Positions 45,262-54,719 of a stretch of 64,000 nt of DNA are shown piece after piece. This DNA is from Thalassotalea sp. Sam97 (GTDB lineage Bacteria > Pseudomonadota > Gammaproteobacteria > Enterobacterales > Alteromonadaceae). Position 1 is the first letter of the stretch. Each line of letters begins with the position of its first letter. The stretch covers positions 2,604,001 to 2,668,000 of the forward strand of contig NZ_CP166919.1 of NCBI RefSeq assembly GCF_041379765.1, read 5' to 3'. Made by a program: the position numbers and the translations under genes. Under the pieces are notes generated by a model, which ran no database searches, had not been told where the DNA came from, and was given only the letters and a program-made list of their open reading frames with translations.

Positions 45262-45851
45262 GATGGATACTCGGCATAATCATTAGAGCATATTTTTACC
45301 AGCCCCAATTTATTAACTCGCACCACCAGTTGCTTAGCGTCGCTGACAAAATGAAAACTGCGACTGTTATCGACTGTACCGCGAGCAGGATCAAACACCA
45401 TACTGGTTGAAGACGAGTTTGTTGCCAATCCTAGCTGCAAGTTGATGCCATCGTGTTCGCTCGCATCAATACGATGCAGCACGTAATCGTCTACCGTTGT
45501 GGTTCCATCGCCATCATCAATCAATAACACACATGCTGATGTATGGCTGGTGTCCGTTACCGTTGGATCACAATCGCCCGCAGTAGCCGTTGCAGGTAAA
45601 TTGGCGGATTTCATCCCATATGACCAATTGCTACTGGCCATATTAGCGACGCTGACGTGGATTTTTTCAGAGCGAGCGAGAGACTCCGCACGAGCTTGTT
45701 GCATAAAAGAATACATCTGCTCAGCGGCACTTTGTAATTGCCTTTTTTTGAATGATTCAGCAAAGCTGGGACCGGCGACGCTAGCTAAAATACTCAACAC
45801 GAGCAGTGCAACTAACACCTCGATCAGCGTAATACCTATTATTTTTTTCAT
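45252..45851 (-). CDS. fimT: FimT/GspH-type pseudopilin
   Basis: A 199-residue prepilin. Leader MKKIIG is cut before ITLIEVLVALLVLSILASVA; Glu+5 is present while +1 is Ile rather than Phe. The GspH/FimT helix ESFKKRQLQSAAEQMYSFMQ continues into QARAESLARS, a family signature. The frame is open 3 codons upstream, but the Met at 45851 gives the usual short leader. It is the first gene of the minor pilin cluster. FimT has been linked to DNA uptake in some relatives, so a role in competence is possible. Confidence 0.88.
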   Translation of the reverse strand: MKKIIGITLIEVLVALLVLSILASVAGPSFAESFKKRQLQSAAEQMYSFMQQARAESLARSEKIHVSVANMASSNWSYGMKSANLPATATAGDCDPTVTDTSHTSACVLLIDDGDGTTTVDDYVLHRIDASEHDGINLQLGLATNSSSTSMVFDPARGTVDNSRSFHFVSDAKQLVVRVNKLGLVKICSNDYAEYPSCS

Positions 45852-46247
45852 TTCCAACACTTTCGCTACGCGAAAACAAGGGCAAAAGCACCCTGCTGTA
45901 CAACTAGATTCTTCTTAAAATGTCAGCCCCTTGCTAATTAACAGACTTGTCTATTCACTCCACCGCTTTAATCCTAACGGCTAAACATAGCCTAATAAAC
46001 GCCTTATTGCGCAGGCTTTCGCCATCCTGCAACTCAACATTAACTTTGACAAACTGATGAAATTAAAAGATAAACTGACTACCTTCCATAGCAACATATA
46101 GACTCACACGATATGCCTCTAAAGTCAAACAATTCAGTGTTAACCCTGATGATTAGCAACTTGGCACGCTCAATAATCAACCCTAATTTAACACTACAAT
46201 TGCCGGTACTATACCGATGTGACAATGTCAGGTCGCGTGATACGTCA
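45852..46247. other. Intergenic region upstream of the minor pilin cluster
   Basis: About 390 bp without a gene, between fimT and the LplT-like fusion gene (both on the minus strand). It must contain the promoter of the pilin operon. I see no clear sigma-54 or sigma-70 consensus, no repeat and no intrinsic terminator for the pilin side. Confidence 0.5.
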
Positions 46248-48092
46248 TCAGTGTAGTCGTTCTAATGAATGGATTAGGGTATCCACATCATCACTTAATG
46301 CCAAAGGTTTACCGAAGGTAACTTTTATCATATTTTGTTTAACAAGCTTTGGTCTAACAGACGTGTTGTGATTTTTGGCAAAATCCATGAGTGAAAATGG
46401 CGTTATCATTGCAGTATCACCAAGTGCAACGATAACGGGTTTTAGAGGAAACTCTAGCTTCTCTTCAATAAAGCGAATGTTCTTCGAGTTACCTTCCCCC
46501 GCAACAATGTCAGCCACCAGACAAACCACGCCACCGTGTTGCAATGTATGATTAACGCTTGCCCATACTTGTTTACTGTAACCTTCTCGGATAGTGCTAA
46601 TCGATAAAAGCTTTTGCAGTAGTTTTATAGGCCAAGAATGCATAGAGCTGCTCGATACAACAAAGCGAATAGGCCGCGGGCAAGCCGATTGCAACAATAA
46701 CATTTTATACCAACTCAAAGAGTGGCCGAGCAATAATACCCCGGCGGAGCGAGGAAGTAGATCTAAGCCAATAACATCGATACGTTGGTAGCGAAAGTGA
46801 CTCGCGCTTGTCACAATACGAATCAATGTTTGTGGCAAGCGATAGACGATATAGAGGGTGCCAATGATGATGATGGTGGTTAAAAAATAAAAAACGTCAA
46901 CGGCTTCAATACCTATTGATACAACGCTGATGGTCAATAACAACCCTGACAGCATCGCAACATTTTGTACCCAATTATTACCGGCTAAAACTCGACCTAA
47001 CTGATTGTCGCCTACATGATATTGCATCAAGGCATTAAGCGGTATAATAAACAGCCCGCCACTGATACCGAGCAACAAAAACACAATCGCCATACTGTGT
47101 GCTGTATCGAGCAAGGTTATAGACACTAACAAGGTCGCAAATGAGAGCGCCGCGATAGGTACGAAACCCAGCTCAATATAATTTTTCGACGCGTTGGCGG
47201 ACAACACAGAGCCGATGACAATACCCACACCGGTGCAAGCCATAATCCCTTGAATAACAAAGGTGTTGGTTTCGTTTAACACGTCTTTAGCAAAAGCGGG
47301 GAACGTTGCCAACATCACTTGCGATACCGACCAAAACATCGATAGTCCTAGAATCGCTAGCCAGATGCTATGTTTACTGCGAATAAGTTTGAGATTATCG
47401 CGTAAGTAACCGCCTTTGAGATAACGTTTGAGTTCTAATTTTTGACTATCATCTCGCGTTGTTGTTATCGGTAATTGCCTTGCAAAATACCACTCGAGCA
47501 ATGACAACAAGACGAACACCCAAGCAAGTACGACCACAGATTGCAAAATGCTGGCTTCATCTACTGCGCCAGCCTCTGGTGTAGCCTGCGCCGCTAATAA
47601 CCATTCAAACAACCCCGAAAACACCAGCGTGCCAGATAAAATCGACACGATTGTGACCGCTTGTACCACCGCATTACCTTTTGCTAATAAGCTAACGCCA
47701 AGTAGCTCTTTGACATAACCATATTTAGCTGGCGAATAAAGAGCCGACTGTATCCCCATAATCAGCGTCATAATAAATGCTGGTACAAACCAACCTTGCC
47801 AATAACAAATGGTTATTAACGAGGTGGCAATAACCGCGACAATAGCGCTGACACGCATAATTTGTGGTTTAGGGTATTTGTCTGACAAATATCCAGAGGG
47901 ACTAAACAAAAGAATAAAAGGTAATAATATGAGAGCATTAAGGATTGCGGTTAGAATAATCTGCGTTTGTCCATCGTAGATTTTAAATACGGTGTTTTGC
48001 ACAACGATTTTATGACCCAGATCGACAAACGCATTAATAAACACCACAAGTAGATAGGCACTAAATCCCTTAAAAGCAAATAGCTTTTGCAT
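46248..48092 (-). CDS. LplT-like MFS transporter fused to a degenerate PlsC-type acyltransferase domain
   Basis: A 614-residue inner-membrane protein. Residues 1 to about 425 form a 12-helix major facilitator of the LplT (lysophospholipid flippase) type, with AFVDLGHKIVVQNTVFKIYD, SPAKYGYVKELLG and an interior rich in small residues. Residues about 435-614 match the start of a PlsC-like acyltransferase as fused to LplT in MFS-PlsC-AasC proteins: PRSAGVLLLGHSLSWYKMLL followed by CPRPIRFVVS. But the HX4D motif is H457-SLSW-Tyr462: the catalytic Asp is Tyr. The later EGT motif is replaced by AGEGNSKNIR. The acyl-ACP synthetase part of the full fusion is absent. So transport may persist while acylation is doubtful. 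It is monocistronic. Confidence 0.83.
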   Translation of the reverse strand: MQKLFAFKGFSAYLLVVFINAFVDLGHKIVVQNTVFKIYDGQTQIILTAILNALILLPFILLFSPSGYLSDKYPKPQIMRVSAIVAVIATSLITICYWQGWFVPAFIMTLIMGIQSALYSPAKYGYVKELLGVSLLAKGNAVVQAVTIVSILSGTLVFSGLFEWLLAAQATPEAGAVDEASILQSVVVLAWVFVLLSLLEWYFARQLPITTTRDDSQKLELKRYLKGGYLRDNLKLIRSKHSIWLAILGLSMFWSVSQVMLATFPAFAKDVLNETNTFVIQGIMACTGVGIVIGSVLSANASKNYIELGFVPIAALSFATLLVSITLLDTAHSMAIVFLLLGISGGLFIIPLNALMQYHVGDNQLGRVLAGNNWVQNVAMLSGLLLTISVVSIGIEAVDVFYFLTTIIIIGTLYIVYRLPQTLIRIVTSASHFRYQRIDVIGLDLLPRSAGVLLLGHSLSWYKMLLLQSACPRPIRFVVSSSSMHSWPIKLLQKLLSISTIREGYSKQVWASVNHTLQHGGVVCLVADIVAGEGNSKNIRFIEEKLEFPLKPVIVALGDTAMITPFSLMDFAKNHNTSVRPKLVKQNMIKVTFGKPLALSDDVDTLIHSLERLH

Positions 48093-48210
48093 GTAAAGCC
48101 CTCGTTATGGTTATATTATCGACGTTACTGATGCCATGGCGATCAACCTTTCAATTAAACTATATATTCATGTTAAATTGAACCGCGGGCACAGAAACGT
48201 CACTGAAGAG

Positions 48211-51111
48211 TTATTCCTCCAGTTGCGCTGTTTGTAGTTGTTCAAGCTCTAATAGTAACGCCAAGCTCAATTGCTCAATATAGTCTGCATCAACAGGTTG
48301 TTGCGCTAATGCTCTGTCTACGATAGCGGCAAATTCAGACAGCGTTGGGTAACCAAATACAGCTGCTGCCCCCGCCAACTGATGCACTTCATGACGCAGT
48401 TGCTGCCAATTTTTTAGCGCTAACAATTCGCTAATTTGCTGGTGGTTATCGGCAAGTTTGTTGGCAAAGCTGTCGACCAAATCGTCCATATTAGTGATTA
48501 ATGGTAACTCAAGCGCAATACCGGTATTGGTTTGCCCCTTCACAGAGAGTGACTCATTCGACGCTTTATCGGTTGCGACAATATTGTGGTTATCCACGTT
48601 CGCCGTTGCTACAAAGTACTTAGCCACCGAGCGAACAAACGCGGTTCGATCAATCGGTTTTTTAATATGCTCATCAAAACCACGCTGCAAATACATTTTC
48701 ACATCATGCGCCATAGTATTGGCGGTTAACGCGACAATCGGCTTGTAAAAACCATCATTACGTAACTTATCAAGTACTTGCAAACCATCCATGTGTGGCA
48801 TTTGAATATCCAGTAACAGCAGGTCTATTTCTTGTTCGGCAATAATGTCCAACACTTGGGCACCATGACTGGCTGGAAAAACCGTTAAGCCCATAGCGGT
48901 TAGCATACGTGAAATAAAGCGTAGGTTATCGAGATGATCCTCAGCAACCAATACTCGTCCCTGCAAAGGCGTATCAATTAGGCTACTGATATTAGCGTCT
49001 TGAAGTTGATGGTGCTCTGTGCTTAACAACTTGGCTGGCATGGCGAAGGTAAAGCAACTCCCCTGGCCTAACTCACTGTGCACACAGATATTGCCTTGCA
49101 TCAGCTGAGCCAGTTGACTTGATAAAAACAGACCTAAGCCAGTACCGCCAAAGCGACGATTTATGGAGCTGTCGGCTTGTGAGAAACTATCAAAAACCCG
49201 TTGTAATTGCTCTTGACTCATGCCGATACCGGTATCTTCGATACTCACCAACAACTGTTCATTATTCAGACTGATTGAGACTTTCACCTGCCCCTGATGC
49301 GTGAACTTGATAGCATTACCACACAGGTTGATGATAATTTGACTAAAGCGTAAGTAATCAATGGCAACGATACATGGACTTGGTAAGTTGTTGTCAATGA
49401 CCAGCTCAAGTCGCTTTTGTTTTGCTTGCCCGCTAAAAATATTCAATAAATCACTACAAATTAAACTGATATCAGTAGCCTCTGGCGCAATTTGTAATTT
49501 ATTCGCTTCGATTTTACTTAAATCAAGAATGTCGTTAATCAATTGCAATAGATGCTTACTGTTACTGTAAATCACATCAACTTCATCGAGTATCTCGTCG
49601 TCATTGACTTCGCCATAACGAATAGCTTCAGCTTGACCAATAATTGCCGTTAATGGCGTACGTATTTCGTGGGTCATATTGGCCAAAAATTGACTTTTTA
49701 TAGCATTCGCTTCACTCAACTGCTCCATCGTTGCCTGCAGCTCTTGAGTACGCTCTTGAACAAGCTGCTCCAAGCTGTATCGATATTTGTTATCACGACT
49801 TTTACGGTACGCCATAAACCCGAACAAGAGTAAAAAACCAACCAACACTAAAACAAAGTTACGATGTTGCTGCATTTTTGTCTGGTTTAATTGAGCGATT
49901 TTTTGTTGATGTTTCAACTCATTAATCTGATGGTGAAGTTGCTCTGATTCATAGCTAGATAACTGTTTACTAAAATCGGCTTTCAATAACTCAGCTAAAC
50001 CCTCTTTAGCATTTTGATAACTTTCCATTGCTTGTTGCCGATTGCCTGCCCCAGCATAAAGAACCGGCAATAAATTCTTCGTAATAGCCTGCATTGTCAC
50101 ATCGCTCAACTGCTCAAATAATTGTGCGGCACGTATGGCGTTTTCGATAGCTTGTTGCGTCTCACCATCGTGATAGAAAACTTTCGCTTGAAGATACAGA
50201 CAATTGGCATAGGCCTGATTGTTTTCAGACTTCTGCGCTGATGGTAAGCATTGCTCGACATAGCCACGTGCTTGCTCAATGCGCCCCATAGCAACATACA
50301 AATCAGCAAGGTTGTTGAGCTGACTCGCCGTGTGAAAATAATGTTTTTGTTCCCGGTAGTAGCTCAAGTTTTTTAAATGATATTGCTCGGCAAGCTGATA
50401 TTGGCCAGTATGTTTATAGGCTAAACCTAGATGGTTATAGGCAAGAGCGGCATCATCGTATAATTGTAAGCGTTCACGCTCTTCAATAACCGGAATAAGT
50501 AGCTCAATCGCCTTGTCATAACGCTTTAAGGTAATATATAAGCCCGCTAAATTAAAAGAAATATCATTTTTATCAAGTTCACTGCCAATATCATCATAAA
50601 TGCTTTTAGCATTCAAAAAACTATTGAATGCGCTATTAACTCGCCCTAATCGATCATAGGCTAGACCTAGATTGTTATATAAGTGTGCGACGTCAATACG
50701 TTTATTTGTTTGCAGGTAATACGCTAGAGCTTGCTCATAATGTACTACGGCCTTGGCATTTTCACTTTGATAGTAATAAATAATCCCCATCAATTTCGCG
50801 AACTGCGCTTGCATTTCAAACTCGTGCATTTGCTTTGCGAACTGTTTACCTAACTGGGCAAAATGAAGTGCTTTTGACAACTGTCCTGATTGATGCCAAT
50901 TCAGCGCGATTGCTCGATACACTTGCCCTTTTTGCTGCGAGCTTAATTGCCCATTAGCAAGTAACTGCAGAAATGCTTGCTGTGCGTCCTCGCCAACTTG
51001 GGTGTCATTAATGCGAGCTAAACGCTGTTCGAATGTCACCACGTTAGCATAACTAGGGACCTGACAGAGTATCAGCGCGAACCAGATAATAATTATAAAT
51101 CCGTTTTTCAC
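48211..51111 (-). CDS. TPR-containing hybrid sensor histidine kinase with REC and Hpt domains
   Basis: A 966-residue inner-membrane sensor. A signal peptide or first helix (1-22) is followed by a periplasmic TPR array (about 60-380; e.g. AHLYNNLGLAYDRLGRVNSA, ALAYNHLGLAYKHTGQYQLA). A coiled coil (385-415) leads to a transmembrane helix at about 418-435. The HisKA box has His481 in NMTHEIRTPLTAI, the HATPase has NAIKFTHQG and DTGIGM, GGTGLGL. The receiver domain has Asp768 in DLLLLDIQMPHMDG and the C-terminal Hpt has His910 in VHQLAGAAAVFG, so a complete His-Asp-His relay is built in. No dedicated response regulator gene is adjacent. The stimulus is unknown; TPR sensors of this kind are common in marine Alteromonadales. 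Confidence 0.93.
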   Translation of the reverse strand: MKNGFIIIIWFALILCQVPSYANVVTFEQRLARINDTQVGEDAQQAFLQLLANGQLSSQQKGQVYRAIALNWHQSGQLSKALHFAQLGKQFAKQMHEFEMQAQFAKLMGIIYYYQSENAKAVVHYEQALAYYLQTNKRIDVAHLYNNLGLAYDRLGRVNSAFNSFLNAKSIYDDIGSELDKNDISFNLAGLYITLKRYDKAIELLIPVIEERERLQLYDDAALAYNHLGLAYKHTGQYQLAEQYHLKNLSYYREQKHYFHTASQLNNLADLYVAMGRIEQARGYVEQCLPSAQKSENNQAYANCLYLQAKVFYHDGETQQAIENAIRAAQLFEQLSDVTMQAITKNLLPVLYAGAGNRQQAMESYQNAKEGLAELLKADFSKQLSSYESEQLHHQINELKHQQKIAQLNQTKMQQHRNFVLVLVGFLLLFGFMAYRKSRDNKYRYSLEQLVQERTQELQATMEQLSEANAIKSQFLANMTHEIRTPLTAIIGQAEAIRYGEVNDDEILDEVDVIYSNSKHLLQLINDILDLSKIEANKLQIAPEATDISLICSDLLNIFSGQAKQKRLELVIDNNLPSPCIVAIDYLRFSQIIINLCGNAIKFTHQGQVKVSISLNNEQLLVSIEDTGIGMSQEQLQRVFDSFSQADSSINRRFGGTGLGLFLSSQLAQLMQGNICVHSELGQGSCFTFAMPAKLLSTEHHQLQDANISSLIDTPLQGRVLVAEDHLDNLRFISRMLTAMGLTVFPASHGAQVLDIIAEQEIDLLLLDIQMPHMDGLQVLDKLRNDGFYKPIVALTANTMAHDVKMYLQRGFDEHIKKPIDRTAFVRSVAKYFVATANVDNHNIVATDKASNESLSVKGQTNTGIALELPLITNMDDLVDSFANKLADNHQQISELLALKNWQQLRHEVHQLAGAAAVFGYPTLSEFAAIVDRALAQQPVDADYIEQLSLALLLELEQLQTAQLEE

Positions 51112-51354
51112 GTTATTTTTATCGTTAAAGATAGATTATCTAGGTTTATATCATATTCACATTAAAATTTCCTTTGCTCAAACGGCAAATTGGTCGAATT
51201 ATTAGCAGCCTTCCCCCCTTCGGTGCTGCCATCATTTAAGCACGCCTATAACCGTGTTCGTTGTAGACAATTCGGCTTTTTCATTTGCCTAACCAGATAC
51301 TAATAACCTAAAATAACGCCAATTATTTACCCTAGATAACAAAAAGGTTTTCCT

Positions 51355-53037
51355 ATGGCTCAGCCGTTACCTGATAAGTTTATTTATTCGATGCATCGCG
51401 TTTCAAAAGTGGTGCCTCCGAAAAAAACAATTTTAAAAGACATCTCTATTTCCTTCTTCCCTGGCGCCAAAATTGGTGTGTTAGGTTTAAATGGTGCGGG
51501 TAAGTCAACCTTACTTCGCATTATGGCCGGCGTTGACACCGAATTTGAAGGTGATGCTAAATTACTATCGGGTACCAAAGTTGGCTACTTGCCACAAGAA
51601 CCAGAACTTGATGAAAACGCAACCGTTCGCGAAGTGGTAGAACAAGCGGTTAGTGAGGTAAAAAACGCCCTAGCCCGTCTTGACCAAGTGTATATGGAAT
51701 ACGCCGAAGAAGGTGCTGACTTTGACGCCCTCGCTAAAGAGCAAGGTGAATTAGAAGCGATTATCGATGCCCACGATGGTCACAACATCGATAATGCCCT
51801 TGAGCGTGCAGCGGATGCCTTGCGCCTACCTGAGTGGGATCAAAAAATTAAAGTACTATCGGGTGGTGAGCGCCGTCGTGTTGCTTTATGTCGTCTATTA
51901 CTTGAAAAACCAGACATGTTGTTACTGGATGAGCCAACCAACCACTTAGATGCCGAATCTGTTGCTTGGTTAGAGCGCTTCTTACACGACTATTCAGGTA
52001 CTGTTGTGGCTATTACCCACGACCGTTACTTCTTAGATAACGTTGCCGGCTGGATTTTAGAGCTTGACCGTGGTGAAGGTATTCCATGGGAAGGTAACTA
52101 CTCTTCATGGTTAGAGCAAAAAGACGCTCGTCTTGAAATAGAAAAGCGCCAAGAAAACGCTATGGCGAAAACCATTAAGCAAGAGCTTGAGTGGGTTCGT
52201 CAAAATCCAAAAGGTCGTCAAGCGAAATCAAAAGCGCGTATGGCTCGCTTTGAAGAGCTACAAAGCCAAGAAAACCAGAAACGTAACGAAACCAACGAGC
52301 TGTACATTCCACCTGGGCCTCGTCTAGGTGACAAAGTATTAGACGTTGAGCACGTGACTAAATCATACGGCGATCGCGTACTGATTGACGATTTGAGCTT
52401 CTCAATTCCAAAAGGTGCGATCGTTGGTATCATCGGTCCAAATGGTGCCGGTAAATCAACCTTATTCAAAATGCTATCAGGTGCAGAGCAACCTGATTCT
52501 GGTACAGTAACCCTAGGTGACACAGTGCAATTGGCGTCAGTTGATCAGTTCCGTGACGACATGATTGATACTAACACCGTATACCAAGAAATTTCAGAAG
52601 GTGCGGATATCATTCGTATCGGCAATTACGAAATTCCAGCTCGTGCGTATGTATCGCGCTTTAACTTTAAAGGTAACGATCAGCAAAAGTTCATCGGCGA
52701 CTTGTCAGGTGGTGAGCGCAACCGTGTGCATTTAGCAAAATTAGTAAAAACTGGCGGTAACTTATTGCTACTCGATGAGCCAACCAATGACTTGGACGTT
52801 GAAACCTTGCGTGCACTTGAAGAAGCCTTATTGCAATTTCCAGGCTGTGCCATGGTTATCTCACATGACCGTTGGTTCTTAGACCGTATTGCTACTCACA
52901 TCATCGATTACCGTGATGAAGGTCAAGTGAACTTCTTTGAAGGTAACTACACCGAATACGATGCCTGGTTGAAGAAAACTCTTGGCCCACAAGCTAACGA
53001 ACCACACCGCATCAAGTACAAGCGTATCAGTAAGTAA
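51355..53037 (+). CDS. ettA: Energy-dependent translational throttle protein EttA (ABC-F)
   Basis: Ribosome-associated ATPase that gates translation at the first elongation step according to ADP/ATP level. The 560-residue protein has two ABC domains without membrane helices: Walker A GLNGAGKST (about 43-51) and GPNGAGKST (about 361-369), signatures LSGGERRRVALCRLL and LSGGERNRVHLAKLV, and Walker B LLLLDEPTNHLDA and LLLLDEPTNDLDV. The linker (PtIM) contains WVRQNPKGRQAKSKARMARF, an EttA signature. It is monocistronic with a strong terminator. Confidence 0.97.
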   Translation: MAQPLPDKFIYSMHRVSKVVPPKKTILKDISISFFPGAKIGVLGLNGAGKSTLLRIMAGVDTEFEGDAKLLSGTKVGYLPQEPELDENATVREVVEQAVSEVKNALARLDQVYMEYAEEGADFDALAKEQGELEAIIDAHDGHNIDNALERAADALRLPEWDQKIKVLSGGERRRVALCRLLLEKPDMLLLDEPTNHLDAESVAWLERFLHDYSGTVVAITHDRYFLDNVAGWILELDRGEGIPWEGNYSSWLEQKDARLEIEKRQENAMAKTIKQELEWVRQNPKGRQAKSKARMARFEELQSQENQKRNETNELYIPPGPRLGDKVLDVEHVTKSYGDRVLIDDLSFSIPKGAIVGIIGPNGAGKSTLFKMLSGAEQPDSGTVTLGDTVQLASVDQFRDDMIDTNTVYQEISEGADIIRIGNYEIPARAYVSRFNFKGNDQQKFIGDLSGGERNRVHLAKLVKTGGNLLLLDEPTNDLDVETLRALEEALLQFPGCAMVISHDRWFLDRIATHIIDYRDEGQVNFFEGNYTEYDAWLKKTLGPQANEPHRIKYKRISK

Positions 53038-53065
53038 TATCTGATTTAATACACTTAATAAACGT

Positions 53066-53104
53066 AAAACGCCTGTGCTATATCCTAAAGCACAGGCGTT
53101 TTTA
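53066..53104 (+). terminator. Intrinsic terminator of ettA
   Basis: The stem AAAACGCCTGTGCT (53066-53079) with AGCACAGGCGTTTT (53089-53102) has a 9-nt loop and a T run, 29 nt after the ettA stop. Confidence 0.93.
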
Positions 53105-53170
53105 TATCGGACTAGTTAAGACGATTCGCTCAATCTTCGCGGTTGATAGTTAGGTACGAATAATAATGAA

Positions 53171-53566
53171 CTAATCTAAAAACTCATAAGCATCTAATGC
53201 TTGACGTGCTTGTGCTACCGTACAATTAGCTAAGGTGACCAACTCGTTGACACTGATGTTTGGATTGCGCTTTACAAACTCCAAAATATCAGCTTCGGTA
53301 TAGCTGCCTATTTTACTTTCAAGTAATGTTAATACCCACTGCCAACTCGGTTCATCTTGCTGACGCAACAACTCTATAATTTCTAATATCTGCTCGCGAC
53401 TAGCACTCAAGCGCCAATTCCGAGAGCGGCCAATACGAGATAGCTCGCACCCTGATTGACGTATAATCGCTTTTAACTCGAATGCACGCATTGCTCTGCG
53501 TAAAAACGATGGCAACATAATATGCCGTAGCTTGGCTGTATTTTGGCTCGACTTTTGACGACTCAT
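53171..53566 (-). CDS. Small RRF_GI-like protein (ribosome recycling factor family, uncharacterised)
   Basis: A 131-residue basic cytoplasmic protein. The region MLPSFLRRAMRAFELKAIIR continuing QSGCELSRIGRSRNWRLSAS is conserved in small proteins annotated as ribosome recycling factor family in Vibrio and Shewanella. It is not a paralogue of Frr and should not be read as a release or recycling factor. The C-terminal half has two short helical motifs (EADILEFVKRNPNISVNELV, TLANCTVAQARQALDAYEFLD), like a winged or helix-turn-helix domain. The frame is open further upstream to 53629, but the first 21 residues are hydrophobic and unlike the family, so I chose the ATG at 53566. Confidence 0.68.
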   Translation of the reverse strand: MSRQKSSQNTAKLRHIMLPSFLRRAMRAFELKAIIRQSGCELSRIGRSRNWRLSASREQILEIIELLRQQDEPSWQWVLTLLESKIGSYTEADILEFVKRNPNISVNELVTLANCTVAQARQALDAYEFLD

Positions 53567-53699
53567 AAGGTTTGATAAAGCTAACAAATGCAAGACTAGG
53601 CAGTATATCAAGACTGTTAATTTTGACAATTATCGTATTAGTACCTCAACGCATTAAACCTTGCAACTGCCTAAGGCCTAACTCAAGCCCAATAATTGC

Positions 53700-54287
53700 C
53701 TAGCTAACCCCAAGAGAGAGTAAAATCATCGAGGCAAAGGCGATAAACAGTATGGTTGTTATGCGCTTTAATTTATCTTCATTAAGGCGTGACAACCATC
53801 GTTTTCCAGCATATACACCCAACAAACAACTCAACACCAACGCCAAAGTGGCACTTGTCCATACCAACATAGCAGGTTGAGTCATACCGATCGTTGCCAC
53901 TGCCAACTGAGTTTTATCCCCCATTTCGGCGACCATGATCAGCAAAAAGGTCGACACGGCGACACCATGCCTTAGTTTACTTGGCGAATTATCATCTTGT
54001 TCATCACCTTGCCAAGTTCTCCATGCAAAAAGTAATAATATACCGGCTGCAAAAAGCTTCAATGCTAGCTCGGGTATAAACTGGGCGATGCTAGCACCAA
54101 CAACAACGGCTAACGCATTAAGGAGCATAAATGCACTTATTGCACCTAAAAGAACCGAACGTGCGCGATATTGTGCCGCCAGAGCCATACACACCAGCTG
54201 TGACTTATCACCAAGCTCTGCCATAAAGATTAAAGCGAAAGTGCTTAAGCCATTAATAAGTAGGGTTGCAATGCTTGTAAAATCCAT
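53700..54287 (-). CDS. TMEM165/GDT1 family cation transporter
   Basis: A 195-residue inner-membrane protein with six helices. It has the duplicated family signature E-x-G-D-[KR]-[ST]: MAELGDKSQLVCMAL in the first half and VAEMGDKTQLAVATIG in the second. Bacterial members export manganese or other divalent cations in exchange for protons, and eukaryotic relatives move Mn and Ca. The likely role is Mn export. The 133-nt gap to the next minus-strand gene has no promoter I can name. Confidence 0.88.
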   Translation of the reverse strand: MDFTSIATLLINGLSTFALIFMAELGDKSQLVCMALAAQYRARSVLLGAISAFMLLNALAVVVGASIAQFIPELALKLFAAGILLLFAWRTWQGDEQDDNSPSKLRHGVAVSTFLLIMVAEMGDKTQLAVATIGMTQPAMLVWTSATLALVLSCLLGVYAGKRWLSRLNEDKLKRITTILFIAFASMILLSLGVS

Positions 54288-54336
54288 AGGTTTATATTGT
54301 CTTTAGATATGTTTTAGAAACTAAATCGCTCGAAAC

Positions 54337-54364
54337 AAAACACCTCGCATTAAGCGAGGTGTTT
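54337..54364 (-). terminator. Intrinsic terminator downstream of the ferredoxin gene
   Basis: The stem AAACACCTCGC (54338-54348) with GCGAGGTGTTT (54354-54364) has a 5-nt loop and a T run on the minus strand. It lies 31 nt beyond the ferredoxin stop. Confidence 0.85.
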
Positions 54365-54395
54365 ATGTCATACGGTATATGATAAACCAATAGTA

Positions 54396-54650
54396 TTAGC
54401 TGTCGATACCATGTAATTCAAAACACTTTACCAAAAGCTCTTCTTCGCTTTCTTTGTGCTCTGGATCTGGCTTTATGCAATCGATTGGGCAAGCAGCAAC
54501 ACACTGTGGCGTGTCATAGTGACCAACGCATTCAGTGCAACGATTGGGGTCGATCTCATAGATCTCCTCACCCATGTATATCGCTGTGTTTGGACACTCT
54601 GGGTCGCACATATCACAGTTGATGCAGGTATCAAGTATTTTTAACGCCAT
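54396..54650 (-). CDS. YfhL-family 2[4Fe-4S] ferredoxin
   Basis: An 84-residue electron carrier. Two cluster-binding motifs are seen: CINCDMCDPECP (residues 9-20) and, in the second half, CTECVGHYDTPQCVAACPID, with the inserted residues between second and third Cys that mark the YfhL/Allochromatium-type ferredoxins. It lies 69 nt downstream of trhP on the same strand; I infer it may donate electrons to a radical or iron-sulfur enzyme, but the physical pairing is not proof. Confidence 0.93.
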   Translation of the reverse strand: MALKILDTCINCDMCDPECPNTAIYMGEEIYEIDPNRCTECVGHYDTPQCVAACPIDCIKPDPEHKESEEELLVKCFELHGIDS

Positions 54651-54719
54651 TAGTTATACCTAGGTTTATCCATTTTTAGGACAGACACTCTGCCCTTAAT
54701 ATTGAAGATGAATTACTTA

